A stretch of DNA of 64,000 nt from assembly GCF_018691265.1 (NCBI RefSeq), contig NW_024881322.1, forward strand, positions 7,626,001 through 7,690,000, written 5' to 3'. Numbering within the stretch: position 1 is the stretch's first letter; each line of letters begins with the position of its first letter. The notes beneath the pieces were generated by a model. The model saw only the letters and a program-made list of their open reading frames with translations, ran no database searches and had not been told where the DNA came from. Made by a program: the position numbers and the translations under genes. This document shows positions 12,201 through 24,869 of this stretch, piece by piece. Origin of the DNA: Tyto alba. Its lineage: Eukaryota > Chordata > Aves > Strigiformes > Tytonidae.

Positions 12201-15200
12201 TTTAAGCAATGTACTGCTTAGCATTGCATAAACACTGCATAAGCAAAGACTTTTCATAAAGCTGACTGCTGCAGAAGTAGTTCTGTATATCTTTTGTATG
12301 AGGTATAACTGGTCGTTATTTGATTCTTCCTGGACAAATTTTTTGATTGTCCACAGCTACAGAGGAAAACAGCCTTGGTATTTTTATGCTTTTTAATGTC
12401 ATGTTCTGCAGGGATTGTGTGTGCCAGCCACTGAAGAGCTGCTGGTACAGTTAGAACAAGATATTGTTAACATTTGTCTCTTACTGTATTCCCCTGCCTC
12501 TTTTTTTCCACCCTAGACCTCTGTATTTTCACATTTTTGAGCTATTCATACTATTTCCTTTTCTAAATAGAAGACATGTATATCACGTGTGATAGGCTAT
12601 ACTTGATGTAGGTGCTTGACACCTACAGATTTTCCTGAAGCTGTTCTTGCTGAATTGTTCCTATAGAATTCTGTTTTAATAGTACATGGTAGAAGACACA
12701 CACTTGTGCTAATATAAGATACAAGTCATATTATTCATCATTTCGGTGAGGCAGATTCTAAATATAATAACAATGCTTACCGAGAGTCCTTTGGATGATG
12801 TTTTCCTTCAGAATTCCTGGAAATTGTTCACAGTGGTGTTTGTACTGCATAGTTAAGTTGGAGGGGAAATAAGCCTTAAATCCGTCATAAGCCTGAAAAT
12901 ACTGGTACCTTGTGGTCAAGTGAGAAGGTACTTGTTCTCAAGCCTCTCATTCCGAAAGACAAAAACCCAGAAAGAGTGTTACAAATCTGGAGATACTCCA
13001 TTGCTATGTAATTTAGCTGTGCTCACTTTGGTTGAAGCATCTATGTTCTGCTCCTACCTGTAAACAAAATTGGAGATATGCCACCTCAAAAGAGAAGATA
13101 ATACATTTTGCATTAAAAATATCTCTTAAATATTCTCTAGTGGTCAGTGTACTTGGGAGGTGCTATAATTGTGTACAGTCTGACTGGAATGAAAATCTTC
13201 AACTATACACACGACAAAGATTCAGACATACAGGCAGATAGGTGTCAAAGGTCAAGAATGTATAGAAGGCTTCCACTTCCAAAGAGTAGCTCATGAGTGT
13301 GGTGATACACAGTACTGCAAAATTATAAGCCTATTCTCACCCTCTCTCTCTTTCCCTGAATTTCCTTCCCCTTAAGTCATGTCAGAAATAAGTTTTCAGG
13401 CATTTTTGAGGGTGGTTTTGATAAATGTACAGCCTTCTTCACATAATTGGCCCCAGAAGTCTGCTGTGCTGAGCAAGGAGAATCAAAGTGTGCAATCTCT
13501 TTTCCCTACCTAATCACAGTACCTTGTGTGTTGGGGGGGTGCATTCAGTTCTGTTGAAATTTTAGCAATTTGCTACTGAGCATCCCTCTGAGGATTTCCT
13601 CATCTTTTCTATTCCGCCCCCCCCCCCCCCCCGTTTGGAAAAAAAAAAAGTCAGAAATCTGTCCTTTCTGAGGAAAAACATCTTTGAATAAGGCAAGGTA
13701 TACAATATTTTCTCTTATTTCCTACCCCCAATAACTTTTTCATTTGTCTATCAGTAAATTAAAAGCAGTCCTTTCTAAAGATTCCTTTACTTCCCACAAC
13801 TCACAGTTGTGCAGTCTTTCTTAGTCCTTAATAATAGAAAAAAAAAAAAAAAAGGTGGGGGGGATCTCAGCACAAAGTGCTTCAGCTGAGAAAAGACTGT
13901 TCATTTCTTTGTTGTACCATGTTTGCTAACAGGCAGTTCCTAGCCTGTAGGCGCCACTGTAACACAGATAAGGCTTTAGAACAGTAGCCTGAACATAAGC
14001 CTAGCAACAGTACAGGCACATCCCATCATTGTGTTTTAGTAATGAAGATATTGTGGGGCTTACTGTGTTATCCAGTAAAATCCAATAATGACTGAAAGTG
14101 GCAAGTTAACCTCTCTGTATCCAGCAGCTGTTTGCAAAGAAATAATCTGATCAGCTTTGTATCTAGCTTTCTATTCCAACTTTTTGTCATTCTTTTTACA
14201 CAATTCAGTCTGTCTTCATAAGAATAAACTGTCTTTCCAGAATACCTGATTTATGATTTGTTCCCATTGCAGGAGTTTGTCTCGTTCTTAAATAGATTTT
14301 GAAGAACAATCGATGCAATCAGTGTTGCAAAACTGGTTTTGCTCTCGTCGTACAGTATAGATTAACGTAATGGAGAAGCCTCCATATGTTCTCGCTGAAG
14401 TAGTTTCACATGCTTGCAGGGGATGTGTGTGTTTGTAGAATAGTACTGGCAGCTGAGAGCGAAGCTTTTTGGAGAGCTAGCATGGCCAAATACCTCTGAG
14501 TTGTCTGTCAGCCTCCAGAAGGCATTAGTGGTTGTGGGAGCCCTGCCTTTTTAGCTAGTGTGCAGTGCTGCTCTTCTCTTTGACCATTGTGCTGATCTTC
14601 ATGGGAAAAAGCTAAGCTAGGCTCCTTCCACGCACTTTAATTCAAATGATAGTGTTATCAACAAATAGATTTTGACATCTGGATTTCCTTAGATCTTTTT
14701 CAGCTACAAGACAAACCTGCTGATGACTCCTTTTCCATAAAGAATAGAGAATAAATCACGATGTGCCTTCATAACTATACCTTCTATAACTAGCTTTTCA
14801 TACCATGTTCCTGGTGACAATTTGCATTGCTTCTTTGAAAACAGTTCTACTAATTGGGTTTGTCCAGTTGATATTTAAAAAAGACTCCTTTGAAATAAAA
14901 TAAAGTAAATGGATTGGTTTGATTTAACATTAAAGAATGAATGTGGTGAGTTTATAAAAAGTATTCTGGTCATAGTCTATTTCAGAGCCTTAGCGTAAGA
15001 AGAATAAGAACAGCCATTGTTTCATTTCAGCTTATATTGTTAAATTTTATCATTAATTTTATTATGAAGTGAGTTAACTTCCATTTTGCATTTATTATCC
15101 TGAAAGCTTAATTTCCTATCTGTTCTTTCTTTTCATACACAGGCTTAAAGGCAACTTTGTTTTTTAAAAACCTGTGCTGATTCTTAATTTTGTGCCTTTT

Positions 15201-18200
15201 CAAGTAGTTTTAAGCAAAATAAAGGCTTGGTGTAAAGTCACTGGCCTGATTTTCTTTTAAAGAGATTCTTTTTTTTCCTCTCCAGTTATTGGAATGTGAT
15301 GGGAACCTCTTTGATGCAATCTCTATCGCAGTGAAGGCAGCTCTCTTTAACACAAGGTAAAGCACAGATCTCGTTTCATGTGAGTGGAAGAGAAGTATTC
15401 TCTGGGAGCTAAACGTTTTTAATGCTTAATTATTTAAATAAATACCCACAGTAACTTGCATTCAGATACAAGGCAGTCCATTTGCATACAAGTAACATGA
15501 ACTAATGATTTTAATGCCATATTAGTAATCAAGTGTCATATTGTATTGTATGCACAGTTAGGCTCAAAATATAACTTCTGTTCTGTAGCCAGATCCAGAA
15601 TAAAATTGTCTTGACCGTGTGGTTTTATTGCAAGTAGCTGGAGGCCTTTGTGTTGATGCTTTGTGGGTTTAAAATACGTGATGCTCCTGAATAAGAAGCC
15701 CTCTGTCAGTGTGACTCCTAATTTGTAACTAGCCCTGATTTCCCACTTCTGATGTTCTTTCTCATTAACTGTTAGTCTAGAGGGTAGGGTTTTTTTAAAC
15801 TAAGGAAAAAATAGTGGTGAGAGATTTTGGGAGGGGGAAATGATGTGTCCTTAAAAGAACTTTGCCCCATGCATTTTAATTCAACAAAATCTAGTAGAAT
15901 GAATGATGCAAGTGCTCTGTATGTGTTTTAATGATAACATTCGATAATATTTTTTCTAGTGTTTTTATCATCTTTATCTATAGGTGAAAGGGAATACAGA
16001 GTTTTGTTGCACCTTTGAGAAAGAAACTAAGTGAACGGCTTTGCTAAAAAACTTACGTAGCAAAAGTAGCTGAAGGAGGTGCAAAAATTAGATTCTTACA
16101 GGCGTAAATGTTTTAAAAGTGGAGTTTAAAAATGGATCTAAGAGATCTACTAAAGTCACTGGTATAATTCTGGCTTATCAGGGATTCAGTGCACAGTACT
16201 AGAGCTGGGAAAGTACGTGCAAGGAAAAGAGGAAAGTATGCTTCTGAAGACAGGCAGTATATCAAGTTATAAACACTTTAAAAGGAGTTAAGGAGAGAAT
16301 CCATCTGAGACTACAGCTTGTATATATTGCTGAGAAATTTCCCATGTTAATCAAGTTCGCAGCAGTAACTTTTAATAGTAGATTGTTTTTGTAGCATTAA
16401 GAAATACTCTCACAAACATAATGGCTCGCAAAAGAGTTGACAGTACACTAAAGGGAAGAAATGCCCATGTCTCGGTGTGTGAGCTGCCAGGATGCAAAAG
16501 TTATGTAGTTAAAACAGTTGTTACCACGAGTTGTTTTGCAGATCCAAGGCACATACTTTATTTACAAGATAACTATGTCTTTTTTCGTATTTCAGCCAGA
16601 ATCCCAGTTCTGAATAACGAGAGAAGATCTTATTAAAAGTAATTTAAAGAAATAAATAAAAGAAAATCTTTTGCTTTGTGATCTTGGGCAACATGGAGGG
16701 TGTAATTGTTTTAATGATTTTGCTTTATTCTTCTGACAACTGTATCGTTCATGTAGTCTTTAATCTGTGGGCAAGCATCCACAGTTTTGTGGAAGTCTGT
16801 TATCAAATCAAAATGTGGTACAATGTGACATAATGCAGTCTGATTTTTTTTTTTACCTGTGAAAACCCTGTCTATTGATTTGAGCAGGGAATGCTAGTAC
16901 ATCTAATCTCATATGAGCTCAAATTCAAGAGGTGAAATTCTGACTGAAAACTTATTGTCCTCATTCACTGTTCCTCTCCCTTTCCCTTGGTACCTATTAA
17001 GTTTTCTCTGGCCTGACACAAGGTTGCTTAACGTAGCTGCCTGCTTTCCATAAAATATTATTGTCCAAGCAAGATGTCAGTTTGAAGATCACTTCAGATT
17101 AAGTGTTCTGAACTTCGCTTGACATGTGTGTCCTCTTTGAGTCTTACTTGCCTTTCATAATCTGTTTACAATCAGGTTTTTGTTATAAGTGTTTTCAGAT
17201 CTTTGTCAGCCTTGACTGCAGCCTTGGAACAAAGAGCAGGGACTTCAAGCTGCTGGTTTGTTTTTTTTGAAGCTACAAATGTTTAGAAATTTGGATAGGC
17301 ATTTGAAAACTTCAGCTTCATCCCTAAAATCTTGGTCTAACTATTTTTATAATAGCTATGGACACATTTTTCTCTAGGGCTAAGTAAATCCAAAATCCTA
17401 ATTTAAGAAATTTTGCACAAGAATTACGGGATTTAAATCCTTTGTATGTTTGACCTGACTCATCGTATCCCCTTCAGGCATGGAACAATGACAATATGAC
17501 TGTTTTAGGGGGAACATTTATTCCTCAGGGGTTTGTATTGTTCACTGTGTTCTAAAAACTGTATCCAACATCATGTGTGAACGATAGCAGATATCAAACT
17601 TCCTTATTAACTGAGTCTACAGGGTGCTTAAGGCTGGTTTTATCCACGATGGAAGTAGGTATTGCAAAATGTGCAGGTAGCTACTGTGTCAGGACTTAAC
17701 ATTAAACTTGATCCTGTGGAATGTGCCTACCTGCAACTGAGGCAACAGAAACTAGGGAAGTTACAAAAGCTGCAGAGTTTATAACGCAATAGCCTTGCAG
17801 ATGTTGTGGTTTTTAGCTGAGCAGCATGGTAGAGGCAGGACTGATGCCTGCTTGCAAGGGGAGAGCTGGTTTTGCAGTTGGGAAACCTGGGTCTGCAGCA
17901 CACAGAAGAGAGCATTGTTCATGATGTAATTAGGTCCCGCTGGACAGACTTCTGCTCTGGTTAGTTGCAGGAAGCAAAATAGAAAACTAAAAAGGTGCAA
18001 AGTAAACATGTACAGCTAGTTCATAAGGTAAATCTTCACAAACTGTGAGAGGAAATCTCCAGGTTTCTGGAAGTGCTTTCTGCTGTACTCTCTTTGCCTA
18101 GTTTTTGTGTGTATATACCCCCTTTTTATGCAACTGTGATGCTTGTGTCTGATGAACTATCTTTTTACTTCTGTAGTAGTTCTAATCTGTACCTCTCTCA

Positions 18201-21200
18201 TCTCTTCTTGGCCAAAACAGCTCCTTGCAGGCATTTTTCAGGTATTAATTCTGGCAACTTTTTCTTGCAGACCAAACATTGGTCTGGTTTCATAGCTATT
18301 TTAGGATGGTGTTAAAAATTGCTTAATTTCACAAATTTTCTTTTTTAAACATTGCTCTGGCACATACACTTCTAGTCTAGCCTGTTGTCCAATGTTGTCC
18401 ATTGTCCTATGTAGCTTGAGGGTTAGTCACCTTGTGACTTTATTCTATCAGTTTTTAACGGGTTGTTTTTAACTTGAAAATAGACTTTGATGCATTTCCA
18501 ATGAGTTGCGAAGCATTTTGAGTTTCATTTCAGGAAACAGTACACATAGCAGTTGTTCTGCTTACTGAAAGTTTCCGTTTTAGCTTGGCTCAGGCCAATG
18601 CTCTTGTAGGGAATTTGTTCTCACTGAAGCAGGGTTAGTTAGCTGTTGTGAAGTACTCGCCTCCAGGACTCTTAGCCACAAATAACTGAAATACTCTTCC
18701 AGGGAACAACAAAAATCACTTTGCATTGGTGGGGGAAACATTCAGTAAATCAGTCCCTATCTCCTCTTTCAAAAGAGATTTAGTACAGAATGCATAAAAG
18801 AATGTAACCTCCAGAGTCTAGTTATAAAACACAACGCTACTGTAAAAGTACTAATATAAAAACAGATTGAGGTTACATTCCATGTGGTTACTGAACTTAG
18901 CTTTCTAGGGACATCTTGAAATATTTTATGTTTTTAAGTGCAAATGTGTAAAAGTGAGAGTAGCATGGTTTTGCTGTGTGGGGGGTTTTACTGGCTGGTA
19001 AAGCAAAGTCTCTCAGTCAGTACTGCATCCAAGTAGGCACCTGAATAAATGAGGATATATCAGATGCTGATGTTCTTGGCGGCTTGAGATACCATCTTCT
19101 ACTAAATTGTTTTAAATTACTTTATTCATTATGCTAAGAAAACTGCATTAAATCATCCTGCAAAACTCCCATTAAATGTCTATCACAAATACAATATATG
19201 TACCACTGATAAAGGAGCCTGTCTAGCTCATTTGTGAGAGAGCTTGTCAGTCACAATTGAGAAGAAAGCATTTCTTGGATTTCTGCCTGGGTTTTTATCC
19301 CTGGTTGTTGCATTTGTATATCTCTCTTTAGGACAGTAGAGTCTGCTGTCATCTTAAAGAAATTAGAATATCTTGCCAATCTCCCTATCTTGCTAAAGAA
19401 AAAGGATTTTACTAATGTAATCTTTTACCTTTACCCCAAGTCTCCTTAGTGTCATTCTTTCCTGAACAGCTTTACTACTTGTATTTGCTGCTGATGTCAC
19501 AGCTTTATCAAGCAATGCAGTTGCTGTAATTCTGACAATTTTACTGTTGTCTGCAAGGTTGGGAACCACAGTACAAAAGAATTCAGTCTTGGTAATTTCT
19601 CTCCTGTACACCCAGGCAGACGTACAGAGAGTTGTGCAAAATTGATTTGTACAAATTCCAAAAGAATCTCTCCCCATGTATTAGTGTAAAAAACAGTTCA
19701 AATTCTAACAATTTTGAATGATGTAAATATGATGATCTTAGCCTAAATATATTCCCACTTACAATGTTTTCTTCCTAGTCTCATTGAGTGAGTTGTTAAT
19801 ACTTTGATAACATTCTGGATTTTTTTCTCCAAACATTTAGCCTCATGTAGAGGAAAGAGTACTTCCTGCAGTTGAGACTGTATGACAACTGTATTCATTA
19901 CCTGTTCTGGCAATGATTTTGCACATTTTGTTTCTACAGAATACCCAAAGTGCGTGTTCTGGAGGATGAAGAAGGCTCTAAAGAGATTGAGCTGTCTGAT
20001 GACCCTTACGACTGTATTCGACTTAATGTGGAGGATGTGCCCTGCATCGTCACTCTTAGCAAAGTAAGCCTGACAAATTTCTGACTTTTTACCTAGAGAC
20101 TTCAGTTTCTGTTAACATCACCTGTCATTTATTTTTTTCTCTTGATATAAAACTTGTTACAGAAATGGTGAGTGTCCACTGTGTATATGTATTTGTTTAT
20201 CTTTGGCTTCCTAATTAAGAAGAACTTCTACTAAATAAGGTTTTGGGTTGTTTTTTTTTTTCCCCCACTTCTGACTTGCAGGTTTCTACTTGATGCATTC
20301 TTAAAATGCATCTCCTTGCATGCAGAAGAGTTGTTTATTTTTCATCTAGTCCTTGCTCAACATCCACAGCAGCAGATACTTCAGTATGTTAAAACAAATG
20401 GTCGTTGTTATGAGGCACAGAGGTTATGTGGTCTGCCTGGATTTACACAACAAATATTTGTTGTTGGAGACAGAACTCTGTTTTCATGGGTGCAATACTG
20501 TCCTTTCCTTTCAAACAGGTTTTTGTTTTCCATTTCTACATATAGCTCATAGCTAACCCAGTTGATTCACTGGACTGCATTTTCCATTGCAAGAGTTAGT
20601 GATTTGCTTAGTTACCTGAAAGTTTGTCTGATGTTTCTTTTAAGCAAGTTGCATAAATAGTAGAAAGGCCATCACTGAAGTGGGGGTTCGCTTGAGTTTT
20701 AGGATGTGTAATTTTCACTTAGCGGGGAGGAAAGTCCATGCTTGGTGTTGGGGGGAAAGGGGAATATGGACTTTCATATAGATGAAAGGTTGGTCAGAGA
20801 GGTAAACAGTATGAAACAGTGACCTGCTTTTCTCATCTGTCTTATGTATGTGCACACAATTTGGGGATGGAGGCTGTTTAAATACTGTGCTGTCAAGTCA
20901 GTCTCTGACCACTACCAAAGACCATGTGATATTAGGATGGGAGGCTGTAGATAATTAACAGAGCTACCACTCACAGTTTAACTTCTTAATAAAGAGCTTA
21001 GACAACCACAAACTAATATGTTGTTTTGTCACTAATTTACAGATTGGATATAGGCACGTGGTAGATGCTACCCTTCAGGAAGAAGCCTGTTCTTTGGCCA
21101 GCCTGCTTATTTCTGTGACCAGTAAAGGTGCCCTCACTTCTATGAAGAAAGTGGGGAAAGGTAGCCTGGATCCTGAGAGTATTTTTGAAATGATGGAGGT

Positions 21201-24200
21201 AAGGAATGTTGAGCAGCTACTGTCTTAGATGATACTGGATGAATTGGAACTTCAGTATATGAAAAGCTGCAGTAAGGACTTCAAGAATGGAGATCTTGGT
21301 GCTCTTATTAGGTGCAAAAGGGACTTGCTGAAGGTCACAGACAATTCCTTTGAAATACAAACTAGTATGAACGGATGTTACCTGAAACTTTTAGATGCCC
21401 GAAATGTATGCTACTCACATTTGTCCAGTCAGGTACTTCATAGCTGTAAGACTGTAAAGCTTAAGTTGATAAACTTTCAGAGTATTTTTAAAGAATGTGT
21501 TCCTTCTCTCATTGTTTCCTTTAAAGACTGAAAGAGCAAAACTTTTAACATGGTAAAGTCCCTACAGAAGTAGAAATGATACTTTGAATTGATAGTGCAT
21601 GGTGTTCTCTTCTAGCACAACTCTTCTGTTTTGTGCTAAGCTTACTGTTCTCATTTTACTGTTGTTTTTATTTGCTCCTTTATTGGGTTTCTGATCTGCC
21701 ACTACTCCATTAAAATACTAGTGTCTGGATACTGTTCACATCCACATAAGAATTCCACTTTAAGCCTTCCTTCAGGCTCTTCTTAAATCTGTCCTCCAGT
21801 ATAAATTCTCATGACTGAGCTTGGCCTTGAGCATGAGACAGAAATGGGTTTTGAACTTGGAGTCAGAATGAAAATTAAATACTTTAAACTGGCTCTGTTT
21901 CCTTAGAGATCCAGAACTAATTTCAGCATGGCTGTAGTGCGGAATGCAGAAGTTAGAGCCAAGTTTGAAAACAGTTGGTCTCAAGTGGAAATTACGTGCT
22001 GAGTATATGTGGCACTTCACTGTTTCTTGATGTCAGTCCAGAGTGCTAATCTTGGTGGTACAGTGGGCTTTTTGTTTGCATTCAGAGATGTCACTTACCT
22101 CCCTTATCTGGGCAGAGGGGTGTTTGCTAATCTGGCATCCTAAAGAAACTGAACTTCCTGTGGACATCCGATGTGTCTTCCTTGATGGATTTTTAGTCCA
22201 ATTCTAACAAAATGTCATAGAAGACTTGAGGGTTTGGGTCTTGGGCTGTTACAAAGAGAGGGGTGCTTAAGTCAGGTAGGGGTTCATAGTAGAAGCTGGC
22301 CTCCATGCAAATTATCTGCTCAAAGCTTTGATAGGAGCCTCTATTTTGATCATCAGTTTTGTTCTACATTGAGCCCTAAACGGAAAATGAACTTCTGTAG
22401 TTCCATTGTATAGCCTACCCCCGAGGGCTGTGCTCAGGATTATGTAGTGCTCATCTGAATGCTAATCAGAGATGCGTATGGAAAGTAACCATGGGTAATC
22501 TTCAAACTGTCCTACTCTTCTTAAGACCTTTAGTGAACTTGTCCCTACTTGTTGATGCAAGGAGTTAAAAGCTTAAACTGATCACCCAGTGAGTTGTACT
22601 GTGTCACACTTGCTTTGGAAGAAGTCTCCCCTCCTGGGTGGTGAGCAGTTTGGAAGTATGAGGGATAAAGCTGATCAGAAGAAACCAAGATGTTTTCTGG
22701 GACGTTAGTTAGAGATTATCTGTTTGGCCCTGCCTCAAACTCAGCAGCCTGGTTAGGATACCAAGAAAAACAAAGGCCTGGGAACGTCCAGTGGAGGAGC
22801 TGTGTAACCCTTGCTTGACACCTCCATCCACTAATGATTTGCCTGCAGGTCAGGGGGTGTTCAGCTTTCCTTGCCTGGTAGAGAACAGATGTTCTAGCAC
22901 ATATCTCTTAGGAAGGCAGCTTCATGGGAAAGTTCTGGGAAGCTGCCAGCATCAGGCTTTTTTTAACAGAGTTTATGATCCGATCCATATGAGGGGCAAG
23001 CAGGAATAAGATGGCAACAGTGTTGTATCAATACCAAAGTTCTGCACAGTTCCTGATCACTTTGGCCTGGTGTGAGTGGTGTTGACCTACGTTTGAGGAG
23101 AAGAATGTGCAAAGTATATCAGGACTCAGGACTCCAGACTGCTGCTGTGGTCTTTGTCCCAGTGCAGAGCTGTAACAATTCTTGTGTGTGCCCCTCTTTA
23201 TTTACCATGACTCAGTGTCTAGAATTGACAGCTACTCCGCTGCATCAAAGCTCTTCCCAAATTTCCTTTGGTACTATGGGCCATATTCTGTCACCTGGTT
23301 CTTCGATTAGAAATGTACCTTATTTTAAGGTTTATGCACCCATGATCTCAGCAGTTGTCACCAACAGGTGAGAGCACGCTTTGTGGTCAGCTGTATGGCA
23401 GGCATAGACTTGGTTGCAGAGATGAGGAGCTAATGAACTCAGTTTAATATAATCTGTCTTTGGCTCTTTAGGGACAGGTGGGCTCTCTTCACCTCTGTAT
23501 GGAATCAGTATTTCAGGTCATTTAGAGAAACTCTGGGAAAGCACTAATAAGCACCACTGCCTTGAAATGTTTATTTCAGCATTGCCTAATGTTTCCCTGT
23601 CCTGTAGCTTCCACAGTACAATTGTACGTGTGGGAAGCGTAGAGGCTGGTATCAGAGCTAATCCTGGTGGTTTTCCACTGCTGGAATTTATTTCTATAAA
23701 GAGAGAAAACCTTCTGCTAACTCCTTTAAGTACAGAATTGCAAATCATAATGAAGGATCTGCCCACAGACTGACTTGGTGGTGCAGCCAGTGTGCATTTT
23801 GGGCTTCTCTGACCACGGGACAGGGTATTGAGCTGGTCTAAAATCACTTTGCTGATTTTGAACACATTCAGAATAGTTTACTGAACTTTGCATTAGTAGA
23901 CTGCTTTGATGGTCAGGTATCTCTTGTCCTCTGGCAGCTAGCATATTGCTTCATATTGCGTGTGCTGGGTAATTTGAATGTGTGCTTATGCCTGATGTGT
24001 ATTTAATTTGTATTCCTGGGTGATCCAGTGGTGCACAGGTCTGGTATTAATGATCACGGAATGCTTCTCTGATGAATGGGAGCATTGTCTTTATGTGTAC
24101 ATTTTTCCAAAACTTAATCAAATTGAAATGAAACTTCTACCACCATTATTTTTCTTAATTAAAAGCATATTTTTGTTATACCAGCTGGTATATATGAATC

Positions 24201-24406
24201 ATTAAAGGGAAAAAATTTGTCAAAAGAAAGTGTTCCGTGAGAGCTGTCTTCCTGTTAATAAGCATATGTCTCAGATTTGTTTTGCTTTCTTTGTATTACA
24301 GACGGGAAAAAGAATAGGCAAGTCATTGCACATAGCCCTTCAGAAGATTTTGGATGAAGAAGAGAGTTTGGGGACCTCACGGCAGAAAGTTGGATTTCTA
24401 GGATAA
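3160..24406 (+). CDS. EXOSC7: EXOSC7, exosome complex component RRP42 (complete, 8 coding exons)
   Basis: The coding exons are 3160-3216, 4183-4284, 4977-5071, 10936-11101, 15286-15356, 19940-20063, 21043-21198 and 24302-24406. They join in frame to 876 bases, 291 residues plus TAA, the same length as human EXOSC7. Every intron is GT-AG. The protein is an RNase PH-fold subunit of the six-member ring of the RNA exosome, which acts in nuclear and cytoplasmic 3'-5' RNA processing and decay; in animals the ring subunits are known to be catalytically inactive. Recognisable stretches are EDLRVDGRG in exon 2, GHTDILVGVKAEMGTPKLE in exon 3, PREHCWVLYVDVL in exon 4 and LDPESIFEMME in exon 7. The start has a good context (A at -3, G at +4). 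The CpG promoter and lack of TATA fit ubiquitous expression. Confidence 0.97.
3474..3492 (+). repeat. T homopolymer in EXOSC7 intron 1
   Basis: This is an uninterrupted T run of 19 bases about 260 bases into intron 1. Confidence 0.9.
4183..4284 (+). CDS. EXOSC7: EXOSC7 coding exon 2
   Basis: Residues 20-53 start EDLRVDGRGCEDYR, the conserved N-terminal stretch of Rrp42-type RNase PH proteins. The acceptor is cttag and the donor gtaggt. Phase is 0 at both ends. Confidence 0.97.
4977..5071 (+). CDS. EXOSC7: EXOSC7 coding exon 3
   Basis: Residues 54-84 start GHTDILVGVKAEMGTP, part of the RNase PH fold. The exon ends two bases into the Cys85 codon (TG|gttagt), which is completed by the first base of exon 4. 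The intron that follows is the longest in the gene (5864 bases). Confidence 0.97.
10092..10174 (+). repeat. G/T-rich low-complexity tract ending in a T run (EXOSC7 intron 3)
   Basis: The tract has G and T blocks with almost no A or C and ends in a T run at 10153-10174. On the minus strand it is A/C-rich. Open frames across it are artefacts of its composition. Confidence 0.85.
10936..11101 (+). CDS. EXOSC7: EXOSC7 coding exon 4
   Basis: Residues 85-140 read CSASATPEFEGRGGEEFGTD and on to PREHCWVLYVDVL. The acceptor is tctag after a T-rich tract and the donor is gtaagt. Phase is 0 at the 3' end. Confidence 0.97.
13617..13649 (+). repeat. C run followed by A run (EXOSC7 intron 4)
   Basis: A C run at 13617-13632 is separated by a few bases from an A run at about 13639-13649. 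Another A run lies at 13838-13853. These are simple repeats with no sign of a SINE body next to them. Confidence 0.85.
15286..15356 (+). CDS. EXOSC7: EXOSC7 coding exon 5
   Basis: Residues 141-163 start LLECDGNLFDAISIAVKAAL. The exon ends two bases into Arg164 (AG|gtaaag). A strong polypyrimidine tract precedes the acceptor. Confidence 0.97.
19940..20063 (+). CDS. EXOSC7: EXOSC7 coding exon 6
   Basis: The first base completes Arg164 and the exon runs to Lys205. It includes the acidic run LEDEEGSKEIELSDDPYDC and then VPCIVTLSK. The donor is gtaagc. Confidence 0.97.
21043..21198 (+). CDS. EXOSC7: EXOSC7 coding exon 7
   Basis: Residues 206-257 start IGYRHVVDATLQEEACSLAS, in the second RNase PH subdomain. 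The exon is in phase 0 at both ends. The donor is gtaagg. Confidence 0.97.
24302..24406 (+). CDS. EXOSC7: EXOSC7 coding exon 8 with stop codon
   Basis: Residues 258-291 start TGKRIGKSLHIALQKILDEE and end RQKVGFLG, followed by TAA at 24404-24406. The C-terminal RQKVGFLG is the same ending I know from mammalian EXOSC7. Confidence 0.97.
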   Translation, partial: TGKRIGKSLHIALQKILDEEESLGTSRQKVGFLG

Positions 24407-24412
24407 GTTTTT

Positions 24413-24418
24413 ATTAAA
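24413..24418 (+). terminator. EXOSC7: Candidate proximal poly(A) signal of EXOSC7 (ATTAAA)
   Basis: ATTAAA begins seven bases after the TAA. A GT-rich stretch follows at about 24443-24470, where a downstream element would be expected. If used, the 3'UTR would be only about 25-35 bases. Confidence 0.45.
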
Positions 24419-24857
24419 TGTTCAAAACTGTTTTTAACTGATTGTGCGATCTTGTGAGTTTGTATATGGAGAAAAGAAGATATTTTTTTGTTCCAGCCCC
24501 ATTATCCTTTTGTCTAAGAGGCTTGTAAAATGTTACTAAGCATAAAGAAAGCTACAGTTAAATGCAAATAAGCAGATTTGAGATGCTTTCCGTATCAGTA
24601 ACTGACTGCACCTAGGAAGTACACCAGCACCAATTGATGCAATTGCTTGGGAAGTCTTAAGTGTAGGTTCCACTTAATTCTGTTTGCATGTGTTCCATTT
24701 CTACAGAGCAGCTGCTATGTTCTAGAATTTATATGGGGCTGTCCTTGGTACAGTACAAGCCAGGGTTTGGGCCTCTTGAAAATTATTTTTTTTTTTTGTT
24801 CACCAGCCAGATGAGAATAACACTTGGTGGTAGTAGTACTTCAAATTATCTTACTTG

Positions 24858-24863
24858 AATAAA
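24858..24863 (+). terminator. EXOSC7: Candidate distal poly(A) signal of EXOSC7 (AATAAA)
   Basis: This canonical AATAAA lies about 450 bases after the EXOSC7 stop, with a run of ordinary non-coding sequence between. It is the alternative to the ATTAAA right after the stop. Confidence 0.4.
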
Positions 24864-24869
24864 ATGTGG

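Noticed and set aside
17795..17825. Short similarity to the start of an avian ERVL LTR (gatgttgtggttttta)
   Set aside because: The match stops after about 20 bases and the following sequence does not continue like an LTR.
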